Origin: Desulfovibrio sp.
GTDB lineage: Bacteria; Desulfobacterota; Desulfovibrionia; Desulfovibrionales; Desulfovibrionaceae
Assembly: GCA_016208105.1 (NCBI GenBank)
Contig: JACQYS010000022.1
Coordinates: 372,001-436,000 of the forward strand
Direction of reading: 5' to 3'
DNA: 64,000 nucleotides
In this document: one piece after another, positions 36,128-44,857 of the stretch
Layout of the letters: each line of letters starts with the position of its first letter
How positions within the stretch are numbered: the first letter of the stretch is position 1
The notes under the pieces: generated by a model
Seen by the model: only the letters and a program-made list of their open reading frames with translations
Databases searched by the model: none
Told to the model about the DNA's origin: nothing
Translations under genes and position numbers: made by a program

Positions 36128-36128
<1 letters not shown>
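35409..36128 (-). CDS. Tim44-like domain protein, membrane anchored
   Basis: A 239-residue protein with a signal peptide or first membrane segment (LILALAALLGALPERAALAA), a second hydrophobic segment (ALDIIFIGIAGYVLWRVIS), an acidic linker (KKDDNDNGNTYDVPPEDDGD), then a Tim44-like C-terminal domain (~105-239) with FLRGAKMIYGRVKQSFAARD and VWRFVRDETVKDGTWLLESM. Bacterial Tim44-like proteins are thought to bind membrane or transport partners, but no role is established. Its start overlaps the stop of the response regulator gene by one base (TAATG), so the two are translationally coupled, an unusual pairing. Confidence 0.87.
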
Positions 36129-36526
<398 letters not shown>

Positions 36527-36661
36527 CAATTGCCTCCAAGAGCGGGGATACGTGCCAAATAATGTACAAGAGAATGCCCGGGAGAGACAAGGGTTTGTTC
36601 TTGAAAAACCTCTTGCGATGGTGCAGTGAACCCGGGCGTTCCAATCTCCCGAGAGGCCGCA

Positions 36662-37423
36662 ATGATCGAAAAGCATATCAGTTGGTTTGAAGAGTATGTC
36701 CAGGGTTTTCTCACCGGAAACCCCGAGGACGACGGTCATTTGCTGCTCAAGCGGGAGCACTCCCTGAAAGTACTGGCCGAAGCCCGGGCAATCACCTCGT
36801 CGCTTGGCCTCTCCGGGCAATTGACCTCCATCGCCCATCTTGCCGCGCTCTACCACGATGCCGGGCGTTTTCCCCAATACCGAACCTATAAGACGTTCAA
36901 GGATTCACTCTCGGCCAACCACGCCCACCTCGGGGCAAAGGCCTTGCGTTCGAACCCGTTTCTTAATGATCTTGGGCATGATATGCGCGTGCTGGTCCTT
37001 GGTTCTGTGGCCATGCACAATCGGCGAGACCTGCCAGGAGGCATATCCCCCGAGCTGGATACTGTAACCCGCATCGTGCGCGACAGCGACAAATTAGACA
37101 TCACCCGGATCATGCTCGACTACCTGCGCCCGGGCGGAAAGCGCTCCGATGTGGTCACCCTGCACGTCATCGACGATCCGGAGCGCTACTCCGAGGCCAT
37201 TGTCGACCAGATCCGCGCAGGGAACATGGGCGACTACGCCCTCATGCGCTATGAAAACGACTTCAAGCTGCTGCTCATAAGCTGGGTTTTCGACTTGAAC
37301 TTCAAGGCCTCCCGCCGTGCTTTTCTGGAAAGGGGTCATGCCGACGAGCTGTTCGATCTGCTGCCGCGAACCGAGGAGTTGACGCAACTAAGAAACAGCA
37401 TTTATGCAGTGCTTAATCGGTAA
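36662..37423 (+). CDS. HD-domain phosphohydrolase
   Basis: A 253-residue protein with an HD metal-dependent phosphohydrolase domain. Visible ligands: His in REHSLKVLAEA, HD in LYHDAGRFPQ, a histidine in NHAHLGAKAL and Asp in VRDSDKLDI. It is shorter than HD-GYP proteins and lacks the GYP motif, so it is not a canonical c-di-GMP phosphodiesterase; a nucleotide phosphohydrolase role is likely. ATG 36662 has GAGAGG five bases upstream. It is divergent from the CheY-like gene and 38 bases before the receiver-TPR gene. Confidence 0.85.
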   Translation: MIEKHISWFEEYVQGFLTGNPEDDGHLLLKREHSLKVLAEARAITSSLGLSGQLTSIAHLAALYHDAGRFPQYRTYKTFKDSLSANHAHLGAKALRSNPFLNDLGHDMRVLVLGSVAMHNRRDLPGGISPELDTVTRIVRDSDKLDITRIMLDYLRPGGKRSDVVTLHVIDDPERYSEAIVDQIRAGNMGDYALMRYENDFKLLLISWVFDLNFKASRRAFLERGHADELFDLLPRTEELTQLRNSIYAVLNR

Positions 37424-37461
37424 GTCTTTTTTCACCGCAACATATCTCCCCGGAGCCGCTT

Positions 37462-38562
37462 GTGCCGGATAACGCTTCGTACCCCGTCAAGCTGGATGTC
37501 GTGGCCGTTGTTTCCGGCCTCGAAGAGCATTCCCGTCGCGACCGCCAGTGCGTGAAACAGCTCAAGGCCTCCATGATCCAGCAGTTCTCTTCAGGGTCGG
37601 AAGCCATCGATTTCCTTGGCGAGCGGGCGGTCGATCTCATCGTCCTTGATTCGCAGCTTTCGGACATGGACGGGCTCAAATTCTTAAGACTCCTGCGCCT
37701 GAACATGAACCTGAAGGAAACCCCCGTGGTCTTCGTGACCAACGAGGGGCAGAAGGACCGGGTGCTGGAGGCCATCGCCGCGGGAGTGGACGGCTACGTG
37801 CTGAGGCCCTACTCGGTGGAGACCTTCCACCGGCACATGCTGCGGGCGCTCAAGGTCGACAAGCTGGTGGAGATCGAGCACGCCCAGTTGAACGAAGGCA
37901 AGCGCCTGCTGGCGGCCGGAAAGTACGACGAAGCCATCGAAACCTTCGAGGAGCTGGTCAGCGAGGACAACCAGGCCCAGAAGTACTACGACATGGGCTG
38001 CAAGTACCTGGTGAAGCAGAAGTACGGCCAGGCCATTCTGGCCTTCAAGAAGGCCGTGAAGATAAACGAGCTCTACGCCGAGGCCTACAAGGGCCTGGCC
38101 GAGGCCTACAAGGGCAAGGGCGATCTGGAAGGCTACAAGACCTACCTGCAGAAGGCCGCCGAGACCTTCGCCCATTTCAACAGGCTGGAGGAAACCAAGG
38201 AGCTCTTCATCGAGGTGCTCAAGTACGACTCCAACAGCCCCAACCCCTTCAATACCCTGGGGGTCAGGCTGCGCAAGGAGGGGGATCTGCCCGGGGCGCT
38301 GCACGCCTACCGGCAGGCGCTGGAACTCACTCCGGACGACGAGAACATCCACTTCAACATGGCCAAGGCCCAGTTCTTCATGGGGGATAATCGGGGCTCG
38401 CAGGACGCGCTCTTGAAGGCACTGTGGATAAACCCCAATTTCACCGAGGCCTTAAAGCTCCACCTGAAGCTCTTCGGGCGCGAGTTCAAGCCGCCCAAGG
38501 GGGCGGGGATGCCCGGCGGGCCGCCGTCCAAGGGCACCATCGACAGCGCCCAGGATATATAG
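37462..38562 (+). CDS. Degenerate receiver domain fused to TPR repeats
   Basis: A 366-residue cytoplasmic protein. Residues ~10-130 have a receiver fold with Asp63 (LIVLDSQLSDMDG) and Thr93 (VFVTNE). The acidic pair normally at the start is replaced (VVAVVSGLEEH) and the conserved Lys is Arg115 (VLRPYS), so Mg-dependent phosphorylation is doubtful. Residues ~140-340 are TPR repeats (for example AQKYYDMGCKYLVKQKYGQA, AEAYKGLAEAYKGKGDLEGY and NIHFNMAKAQFFMGDNRGSQ). The start is GTG 37462 with CGGAG six bases upstream. It probably acts as a scaffold; partners are unknown. Confidence 0.9.
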   Translation: MPDNASYPVKLDVVAVVSGLEEHSRRDRQCVKQLKASMIQQFSSGSEAIDFLGERAVDLIVLDSQLSDMDGLKFLRLLRLNMNLKETPVVFVTNEGQKDRVLEAIAAGVDGYVLRPYSVETFHRHMLRALKVDKLVEIEHAQLNEGKRLLAAGKYDEAIETFEELVSEDNQAQKYYDMGCKYLVKQKYGQAILAFKKAVKINELYAEAYKGLAEAYKGKGDLEGYKTYLQKAAETFAHFNRLEETKELFIEVLKYDSNSPNPFNTLGVRLRKEGDLPGALHAYRQALELTPDDENIHFNMAKAQFFMGDNRGSQDALLKALWINPNFTEALKLHLKLFGREFKPPKGAGMPGGPPSKGTIDSAQDI

Positions 38563-38568
38563 CGCCAC

Positions 38569-39195
38569 TCAAAACGTTTTCGCCATCTCCCGTGCCTGCG
38601 CGAACGCGGTCTCTCTTCTCTGCGTGACGGTCTCCTCCCCGGCCAGGGTGGCCTCCACCCGCACGGACCGGATATCCGTAAGCCCAATATAATTGAGGAT
38701 CATCTCCAGGTACGGCCTTTGGTGGTCCATCGTCTGGGCCTGTGATCCCGGCGGGTACTGGCCGCCGCTGGCATAGGCCACGAAAACCGGTTTGTTCTCG
38801 ATTTTCCCGAAGGCTCCGTTCTCGTTCACCCCGAAAGAGAGCCCCGGCTGGACCACAAGGTCCAGATAGTGCTTGAGCGGGTAGGGGATGCTGAAGTTCC
38901 ACATGGGCACGGCCATCACCAGCTTGGAGCAGCTCTTGAGTTCCTTCACGTACCGCTCCACCCCCTGCCAGGCCCGCAGTTGTTCCGGGTCGTGGGTCAG
39001 GCCGTGGATGACGTTGTACTTGGCCGTAAGCGCCGGTCCGTCGAAGGCGGGCAATTGCTCTTCGAACAGGTTCCTGGTTCTCACCAGGCTGTCCGGGTGC
39101 AACTCCTGGTAGGCCTCCAGGAAAGCGTCGGCCACGGCGATGGAGTGGGACCTGGGCCCCCGGGGCGAGGCCTTTACGTAGAGGATAGTTTGCAT
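38569..39195 (-). CDS. azoR: FMN-dependent NADH-azoreductase/quinone reductase
   Basis: A 208-residue flavodoxin-like enzyme using FMN and NADH for two-electron reduction of quinones or azo compounds. The family signature is strong: LYVKASPRGPRSHS (FMN phosphate loop), AVPMWNFSIPYPLKHYLDLV, and ASGGQYP before the dimer interface. The length is typical. It is convergent with the receiver-TPR gene with only six bases between stops, and GGAGA lies before ATG 39195. A role in quinone detoxification or electrophile stress is plausible. Confidence 0.92.
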   Translation of the reverse strand: MQTILYVKASPRGPRSHSIAVADAFLEAYQELHPDSLVRTRNLFEEQLPAFDGPALTAKYNVIHGLTHDPEQLRAWQGVERYVKELKSCSKLVMAVPMWNFSIPYPLKHYLDLVVQPGLSFGVNENGAFGKIENKPVFVAYASGGQYPPGSQAQTMDHQRPYLEMILNYIGLTDIRSVRVEATLAGEETVTQRRETAFAQAREMAKTF

Positions 39196-39236
39196 GCGAC
39201 TCTCCTTGTCGGAGGAAGAAACCGGGTCAGGCTTGG

Positions 39237-40052
39237 CTAGCCCTCGTCCACCAGCGACCCCAGCTCGCTGCGCTTAAGCGCCTCACGGTCGAAATGGGCC
39301 TTCAGGTGGGCGTCTTTGGGGAAGATGCGGTGCTTGCGAAGATAGGCCAGGAAGGCCAGGGCCTCCTTGAAGCCGGGCTCGATCTCCAGGCAGCCCTTCA
39401 GGCCTTCGTAGGCCTTTTCCGCATCGCCTTTCTCGTACCAGGCCCGGGCTATGTTCAAAAGCAGGTTTTCGTCGTCCGGGCAGAGGGTCTTGGCCCGGTT
39501 GTAGAACGCAATGGCCTCTTCGAAGAGGCCCTTCTTGCGCAGGGCGATGCCGAAGTCGTTGAAGAGATGCTTGTGCTCGGGCAGGAAGCTCTCGTCGAGC
39601 TGCACGAGCTTTTCAAAGGCGTAGCGCCCTTTCTCAAGCTGATTGAGGGCCAGGTAGGCGATGCCCATGCCGAAATTGCCCCGGATGTTCTCCTCGTCGA
39701 TACGCAGCACCTGCTGGTATTCTATCTTGGCCTCCACGTTGAGGCCCTGCTGGCGGTAGTAGTCGCCCTTGAGCACCCGCTGGGTGAGCAAACGGTAGCC
39801 GAGATCCGGCTCCAGGGTGGACCCTTCCAGGAAAGTGTCCTTCTTCACCACATGCTGTTTCGGGGTCGGCAGGAAGTGTTCGTCCAAAAGCTGGACGGAG
39901 AGCATGCCGTCGCCGACCTCTTTGGCGAACCAGTAGCGTTTGGGAAACAGCGGGTCGGGCGCCTCGCCCGGAAGGGAAGGGGTCGAGAATATCCCCTTGA
40001 GCTTATGGGAGGCCTGGTCGTGCCCCCGGTCCAGTGTGTGCTTGCTAGTCAA
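39237..40052 (-). CDS. TPR-repeat protein of the mot cluster
   Basis: A 271-residue cytoplasmic protein. The first ~90 residues are a distinct domain (FPKRYWFAKEVGDGMLSVQL, DEHFLPTPKQHVVKKDTFL) followed by at least four TPR units (YRQQGLNVEAKIEYQQVLRI, FGMGIAYLALNQLEKGRYAF, FGIALRKKGLFEEAIAFYNR, LLNIARAWYEKGDAEKAYEG). Its start overlaps motB by four bases (ATGA), so it is translated with the stator genes. It probably binds another protein, perhaps a stator or assembly factor, but nothing in the sequence identifies the partner. Confidence 0.85.
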   Translation of the reverse strand: MTSKHTLDRGHDQASHKLKGIFSTPSLPGEAPDPLFPKRYWFAKEVGDGMLSVQLLDEHFLPTPKQHVVKKDTFLEGSTLEPDLGYRLLTQRVLKGDYYRQQGLNVEAKIEYQQVLRIDEENIRGNFGMGIAYLALNQLEKGRYAFEKLVQLDESFLPEHKHLFNDFGIALRKKGLFEEAIAFYNRAKTLCPDDENLLLNIARAWYEKGDAEKAYEGLKGCLEIEPGFKEALAFLAYLRKHRIFPKDAHLKAHFDREALKRSELGSLVDEG

Positions 40053-40873
40053 GGGTTGATCAACACGACCACGCGGCGGTTGCGGGCCTGGTTTTCGGGC
40101 AAGCCGTGGCCCTGGGGGCTCTCGTTGGGAGCTACGGGCCTGGTTTCGGCAAATCCGGCCACCTGGACACGGTCCCTGGCCACGCCGTGGTCGATGAGAT
40201 AGCGGGCCACGCGCGAGGCCCTGGCCGCCGAGAGTTCCCAGTTGGACGGATAGAGGAAGGACTGGATCGGAACGTTGTCGGTATGTCCCTCCACGATCAC
40301 CTTGTAGGGAGTGCCGCGCAGGGAGGCGGCAATGGAATCGAGATAGGTAACGGAGGGCGAGCTCAATTCGGCGCTGGCCCGGTCGAAGAGCACGGCGCCC
40401 TTGAGGGTGATGGCGTATCCGCCCTCGCGTTTTTCGATCTGCACTCCGGCCGGGTCCTGGGCGAAGCGCATGCCCAGTTCCGCGCCCAGCTCGTCCATGG
40501 TCTTTTGCTGCTGCCTGGGCCCGGTCTCGGCCGGTGGCTGCGTGGCCTGGCCGGGAGGCGTCTGGTACACCTGGGGGGGCAGGGCCGGCTGCACCACTGG
40601 GTAGAGCTGCCCGGTGGCGGCGGCGTCCTCTTTCAGGGAGAATCCGAGGGGCTTGGGCTGGGTCTGGGCGGATTCGCGTTTGGCCTTTTCAACCTTGAGC
40701 GCCTCCTCCATGGACTGGGCGACCTTCTTGTAGCGCTCCTGGTCCAGCTGCGAAACGGACACCATGAGAACGAAGAAGCACAACAGAAGGGTGAGCAGGT
40801 CCGCCAGGGAAATGAACCACGTCCCCTCGTCCTCTTCCTTGAGCCGTCCCCTCAGTGTGGAAAGCTTGAGCAT
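40049..40873 (-). CDS. motB: Flagellar stator protein MotB
   Basis: A 274-residue membrane protein that, with MotA, forms the ion-driven flagellar stator. A single TM at about residues 19-40 contains the ion-carrying Asp25 (FISLADLLTLLLCFFVLM). A Pro/Gln-rich linker (~85-125) follows, then an OmpA-like peptidoglycan-binding domain with VEGHTDNVPIQ and NWELSAARASRVARYL. It lies 66 bases after motA and overlaps the TPR gene by four bases. Proton versus sodium use cannot be decided here. Confidence 0.94.
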   Translation of the reverse strand: MLKLSTLRGRLKEEDEGTWFISLADLLTLLLCFFVLMVSVSQLDQERYKKVAQSMEEALKVEKAKRESAQTQPKPLGFSLKEDAAATGQLYPVVQPALPPQVYQTPPGQATQPPAETGPRQQQKTMDELGAELGMRFAQDPAGVQIEKREGGYAITLKGAVLFDRASAELSSPSVTYLDSIAASLRGTPYKVIVEGHTDNVPIQSFLYPSNWELSAARASRVARYLIDHGVARDRVQVAGFAETRPVAPNESPQGHGLPENQARNRRVVVLINP

Positions 40874-40939
40874 TTTCGCCTTGAGTCGCGTTTGGGTAAA
40901 CGACCCCGTTATTCCAGACGCCCCTTCGCCGTTGCCGGA

Positions 40940-41719
40940 TCAGGGGCGCGTGCCGATGGAGGCCCAGCGCCTGGGTGGCAGGTAGGCCTTGAGCTTGTCG
41001 TAGACGATTGCGGCCGGAGTCTTGTCCTTGATGAAAAGCACGCCGTCGCGGATCACGCACATGAGCAGCACCCGCTCTTCGATGCGTTTTTCCACCTTCA
41101 CCGCGATAGGCAGAAATATCAGGTTGGAAAGCAGGATTCCGTACAGGGTGGTGGTCAAGGCCACGGCCATGTGCTGGCCCAGGCTGGCGATGCCTCCGCC
41201 TCCCATGGCCTGCATGAGGCCGATGAAACCGATGAGCGTGCCGATGAGCCCGTAGGCCGGGGAGAGCTTGGCCATGGTGCGGTAGATGCCGGCCGAGGAA
41301 ATTTCCTGCTGGTAGGTCTGCTCGATGCGCGTTTCGAGGATCTCTTTCATCTCGTCGCGCGAGTAGCCGTCCACCAGCATCTGGAGGGCGTTCTGGAGAA
41401 ATTCGTTCTCAATGCCGGGCAGCGTTCTTTCCAGGTGGACCTTGCCGCGAGACGAGGCGTCCCGTGCGATCTGCACGATGGATTCGATGTAGTTGCCTAT
41501 GGGCAGTTCCTCGCGCTTCAAGGCGGTGAGGAAGATGTTGAACACCCGGGTGACTTCCTTCAGGGGGAAGCAGATGAAGGTGGAGGCCAGGGTGCCGCCG
41601 AGCACGATGGCCAGCCCGGGAAGGTTGATGAACACCCGGGCAGAGTCTGTGGCGAAGAACGTGGCCGTTCCAAGGACGATGATGCCGGCGACGAACCCTA
41701 TGACGGTTGCTATGTTCAC
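40940..41719 (-). CDS. motA: Flagellar stator protein MotA
   Basis: A 259-residue protein with four membrane segments: IGFVAGIIVLGTATFFA, LPGLAIVLGGTLASTFICF, LSPAYGLIGTLIGFIGLMQA and TTLYGILLSNLIFLPIAV. The conserved prolines near the ion channel (LSPAYG) and the charged cytoplasmic loop between TM2 and TM3 that contacts FliG are present. It starts with GTG 41719, overlapping the upstream cNMP/FliG-like gene by four bases (GTGA), so the stator is translated directly behind that regulator. Confidence 0.95.
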   Translation of the reverse strand: MNIATVIGFVAGIIVLGTATFFATDSARVFINLPGLAIVLGGTLASTFICFPLKEVTRVFNIFLTALKREELPIGNYIESIVQIARDASSRGKVHLERTLPGIENEFLQNALQMLVDGYSRDEMKEILETRIEQTYQQEISSAGIYRTMAKLSPAYGLIGTLIGFIGLMQAMGGGGIASLGQHMAVALTTTLYGILLSNLIFLPIAVKVEKRIEERVLLMCVIRDGVLFIKDKTPAAIVYDKLKAYLPPRRWASIGTRP

Positions 41720-42909
41720 CCGTTAAGCCCCTTCATGGACTTTATGAGATCCAAAAGCTCGTCTTCCACGTCCGAGGCTTCGCCAGTGTCCAGCTCCTTC
41801 ATGCCTTCCACCTCGCCCTTGACCACCGAGGCGATGTTCTTGGACAGGTTGTGGTAGATCTTCTTGCGGGCTTCGTCTCCGGCCATGGAGACCAGGACGG
41901 AGATCTTGTAAAAGCCGAGCTTGGTCAGGGCCTCTTCCAGGGTGGCGTTGTCCACGGCGATGATGTCGTCCACGGACTGGAGGTCTTCGATTTTCAGGCG
42001 GGGGCGTTTGGCCCGCTGGAAATAGTCCGGCCCTTTCTGCGCAGCGAAGGACATGGCCGTTGCCTTGTGGAAGAAGAAGACGTTCGGGGGGATGTCCCCG
42101 TAGGCGACCTTCTTCAAGATGGTGTCCGGCTGGGCTCCCACTTCGGCACAGAAATCGTCCAAATCGATGAACTCCATGTCCGTCGCGCAGGAGTCGTGGT
42201 GGTCCTTGGCCAGGTTCTTGGCCACCCGGGCGAAACGGTCCGTGTCCGGGATGGTCAGCAGGCGCTCCTTCACGTAGTCGCTGGACTTCTTCATGGTGCC
42301 CAGGAGAGGGTCCTTGCGGTAGTAGGTGCCCTTGATGTCCACGATGTCTATGATGTGCACCTTGGCCAGCCTGTCGAAGATGTCGTCGATCTCCACCTGG
42401 GAGATGAGCAGGATCTCCTTTATTGTCTTGGAAAGCTCGACCGTGGAAACCTGGGGGGCTTCATTCTTCGGGGTGGTCTTGGTGGCGGCGCGCCAGGCGA
42501 GCAGAATCACGCTGCAGACCGAGGCGAAGGTGTTGGCGCAGGGACGGTCCGGCATCCGGGCGTTCAACGCGCGGACGCGCTCCACCAGATAGGATGTGAT
42601 GATCTGGATAGGGCGCGGGCTCTTGAGCAGCAGCGTGTGCAAAAGCGTCTGGTCGAGGACGATGACCTCCGTGTAGTCCAAAGCTTCAGCCGAAGCCGTA
42701 CGCTTTTCCTCGGAGATGACGCCCATCTCGCCGAAAATCTGCCCCGGGCGGAGAATACCCAGATTGACCCGCTTGTTTCCCGTGATGCGGAAGAGTCCGA
42801 CGGCCCCCTGCTTGATGATGTAGGCCTCGTTGCTGGACTGGCCTTCCTTGTAGATGACCTGCCCTTTGTGGAAGATCTTGGTTTTGTCTCCCACTTCCTG
42901 TGTCTTCAT
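41716..42909 (-). CDS. Cyclic-nucleotide-binding protein with FliG-C-like domain
   Basis: A 397-residue cytoplasmic protein. Residues ~12-95 are a cNMP-binding domain (KGQVIYKEGQSSNEAYIIKQ, FGEMGVISEEKRTASAEA, the phosphate-binding region). Residues ~153-200 look like a winged helix (VELSKTIKEILLISQVEIDD). Residues ~312-393 resemble the FliG C-terminal domain: VDNATLEEALTKLG, AGDEARKKIYHNLSKNIASV, then DVEDELLDLI. Its position before and overlap with motA support a motor role. Key FliG torque charges do not appear kept. The start at 42909 has GGAGAG five bases upstream; a GTG at 42927 would bury it. The FliG match is by eye and the function is inferred. Confidence 0.82.
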   Translation of the reverse strand: MKTQEVGDKTKIFHKGQVIYKEGQSSNEAYIIKQGAVGLFRITGNKRVNLGILRPGQIFGEMGVISEEKRTASAEALDYTEVIVLDQTLLHTLLLKSPRPIQIITSYLVERVRALNARMPDRPCANTFASVCSVILLAWRAATKTTPKNEAPQVSTVELSKTIKEILLISQVEIDDIFDRLAKVHIIDIVDIKGTYYRKDPLLGTMKKSSDYVKERLLTIPDTDRFARVAKNLAKDHHDSCATDMEFIDLDDFCAEVGAQPDTILKKVAYGDIPPNVFFFHKATAMSFAAQKGPDYFQRAKRPRLKIEDLQSVDDIIAVDNATLEEALTKLGFYKISVLVSMAGDEARKKIYHNLSKNIASVVKGEVEGMKELDTGEASDVEDELLDLIKSMKGLNG

Positions 42910-43153
42910 CACCGCTCTCCGATCCACTTAGCGCCCCCGTACGTCTTTGGACGATTTTTGCCGACAATACTGTATGTGCGGCGGGAGGCAGGGTGTGTCA
43001 ATAGGGAAGGCCCCCAAAACGCGAGATATTTCGCTATTGAGCCAGTTATATATCCTACCCGGAAAGTACCGGAAAAACAAGAAGGGCAGGGTCTGGAGGC
43101 GAAACATTTACTAATCGCCGCCATATGGGTAGCTAGTTGTTCAGGAGCAATAC

Positions 43154-43933
43154 ATGTCCACGAACAGATGCTATGACGTGAAGGTCTTGGGCCTAAGGCC
43201 CCACGGCCCGGAAGGCCAGGAGTACGGGCTTTGGCTGCTGGAACTTGAGAATCCCGGCTTCGGCGAGGTCAGGCCCGGACAGTTCGCCATGCTGAGGCCT
43301 CCGGCCTGGGGGTTCGATCCGCTTTGGGCCAGGCCTTTTTCAATCTGCCGCGCACTTGAGAACAGGCTCGTGTTCCATTTTCAGGTCGCCGGGAGAGGCA
43401 CAAAAGCATTGACTGGATTGGCTCCCGGCGACACCGTTACCATCTGGGGGCCTCTGGGAAACGGCTTTGCCGTCGAGCCCGGAGTCCCGACGCTCCTTCT
43501 GGCCGGAGGCATCGGCCTGGCTCCCTTCGTGGAGTATGCGGCCACCCATCCCACTCCCGCCCAGCTCTCCCTCCTTTTCGGGCACAGGCCGCCCTTGTCC
43601 TGCTACCCCTACGAGGACTTGGCCCGCGTGACCAACGCCGAATCCTTCCAGGACAGGACGGCCGAGGATATCCCGAAGTTCGTGGCCCTCTTGGAGAAGA
43701 GGATGGCCGCGCATGCGGGCAACCTGGCCCTGGCCTGCGGGCCGACGCCGTTTTTAAAGGCCGTTCAGGCCGCGGCCGCGAAGCACGGCGTCCGCTGCCA
43801 GGTGTCGCTGGAGAACCGCATGGCCTGCGGGGTCGGAGCCTGCCTTGGCTGCGTGGCCAAAGACCACTCCGGGCACAACGTGCAGACGTGTACCAAGGGG
43901 CCCGTGTTCTGGTCCCATGAAATCACCCTCTAG
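43154..43933 (+). CDS. pyrK: Dihydroorotate dehydrogenase electron-transfer subunit
   Basis: A 259-residue FAD and 2Fe-2S protein that passes electrons from PyrD to NAD. The ferredoxin-reductase FAD site is RPFSICRALEN (60-70), the NAD site LLLAGGIGLAPFVEYA, and the cluster ligands Cys225, Cys230, Cys233, Cys246 (CGVGACLGC then QTCTKGP). GGAG precedes ATG 43154. pyrD follows nine bases later, so this is a class 1B enzyme pair. The divergent 244-base gap to the cNMP gene must hold both promoters. Confidence 0.95.
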   Translation: MSTNRCYDVKVLGLRPHGPEGQEYGLWLLELENPGFGEVRPGQFAMLRPPAWGFDPLWARPFSICRALENRLVFHFQVAGRGTKALTGLAPGDTVTIWGPLGNGFAVEPGVPTLLLAGGIGLAPFVEYAATHPTPAQLSLLFGHRPPLSCYPYEDLARVTNAESFQDRTAEDIPKFVALLEKRMAAHAGNLALACGPTPFLKAVQAAAAKHGVRCQVSLENRMACGVGACLGCVAKDHSGHNVQTCTKGPVFWSHEITL

Positions 43934-43942
43934 GAGCATCAG

Positions 43943-44857
43943 ATGGACTGCCGCGTCACCCTTGCCGGACTGAATTTGAAAAATCCGGTCATGACCGCCT
44001 CGGGCACCTTCGGATACGGCCTGGAGTTCGCTCCGTACGGGGACTTGCGCACCCTTGGCGCCATGGTGGTCAAAGGCCTGTCCTTGAAACCCCGCGAAGG
44101 CAATCCCATGCCCAGGGTGGCCGAGACGCCTTCAGGCATGTTGAACGCCATAGGCCTTCAGAACTGCGGGGTGGAGCGCTTCCTCAAGGAGAAGCTGCCC
44201 CTGCTCCCGTGGCGCGACACCCCGGTGGTGGCCAATCTCTACGCCTGCGACCCGGACGAGTTCGCCGAACTGGCCGGGGTTCTGGCAGCCGAGGAAGGCA
44301 TTGCCGCACTGGAAGTGAACATCTCCTGCCCCAACGTGAAGGCCGGCGGAGTTCTCTTCGGACAGGACCCCGTTCAGGCCGCCAGGGTGACCGAGGCCGT
44401 AAAGAAGCGGGCCGGCAATAAGCCCGTGATGGTGAAGCTCTCCCCCAACGTGGCGGATATCGCGGCCATGGCCAGGGCCGTGGAGGCCGCCGGCGCGGAC
44501 ATCCTCTCGCTCATAAACACCCTTACCGGCATGGCCGTGGACGTCCGCACCCGCCGGCCCAGGCTGGCCAACATAGTGGGCGGTCTTTCCGGCCCGGCCA
44601 TCAAGCCTGTAGCCTTGCGCTGCGTGTGGCAGGTGTGCCGGGCGGTCGGCATACCCGTGGTGGGCATGGGGGGCATCTCCTCGGTCCAGGACGTGCTGGA
44701 ATTCATCCTGGTCGGGGCGCATGCAGTGCAGGTCGGCACGGCCAACTTCATCCGGCCGGATTTCAGTTTCCGCCTGGCCGAAGAGTTGCCCCGGGCCGCG
44801 GGGGAGCTGGGCATTACGGCCTGGGACGACCTGCGGGGAAGGCTTGATGTGGCTTAG
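43943..44857 (+). CDS. pyrD: Dihydroorotate dehydrogenase, class 1B catalytic subunit
   Basis: A 304-residue FMN TIM-barrel enzyme oxidising dihydroorotate to orotate in pyrimidine synthesis. FMN and substrate motifs: KNPVMTASGTFGYG, NAIGLQNCGVERF, the catalytic Cys129 in VNISCPNVKAGG (cysteine base marks class 1), and GMGGISSVQDVLEFILVGA. The partner is PyrK. The last 11 bases overlap the start of a periplasmic binding-protein gene, which puts the following sensory cassette on the pyrimidine transcript. Confidence 0.96.
   Translation: MDCRVTLAGLNLKNPVMTASGTFGYGLEFAPYGDLRTLGAMVVKGLSLKPREGNPMPRVAETPSGMLNAIGLQNCGVERFLKEKLPLLPWRDTPVVANLYACDPDEFAELAGVLAAEEGIAALEVNISCPNVKAGGVLFGQDPVQAARVTEAVKKRAGNKPVMVKLSPNVADIAAMARAVEAAGADILSLINTLTGMAVDVRTRRPRLANIVGGLSGPAIKPVALRCVWQVCRAVGIPVVGMGGISSVQDVLEFILVGAHAVQVGTANFIRPDFSFRLAEELPRAAGELGITAWDDLRGRLDVA

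Noticed and set aside
36527-36877. N-terminal extension of the response regulator to 36877
   Set aside because: GGAGG precedes ATG 36526, receivers start at that point, and the extension would overlap the divergent HD gene.
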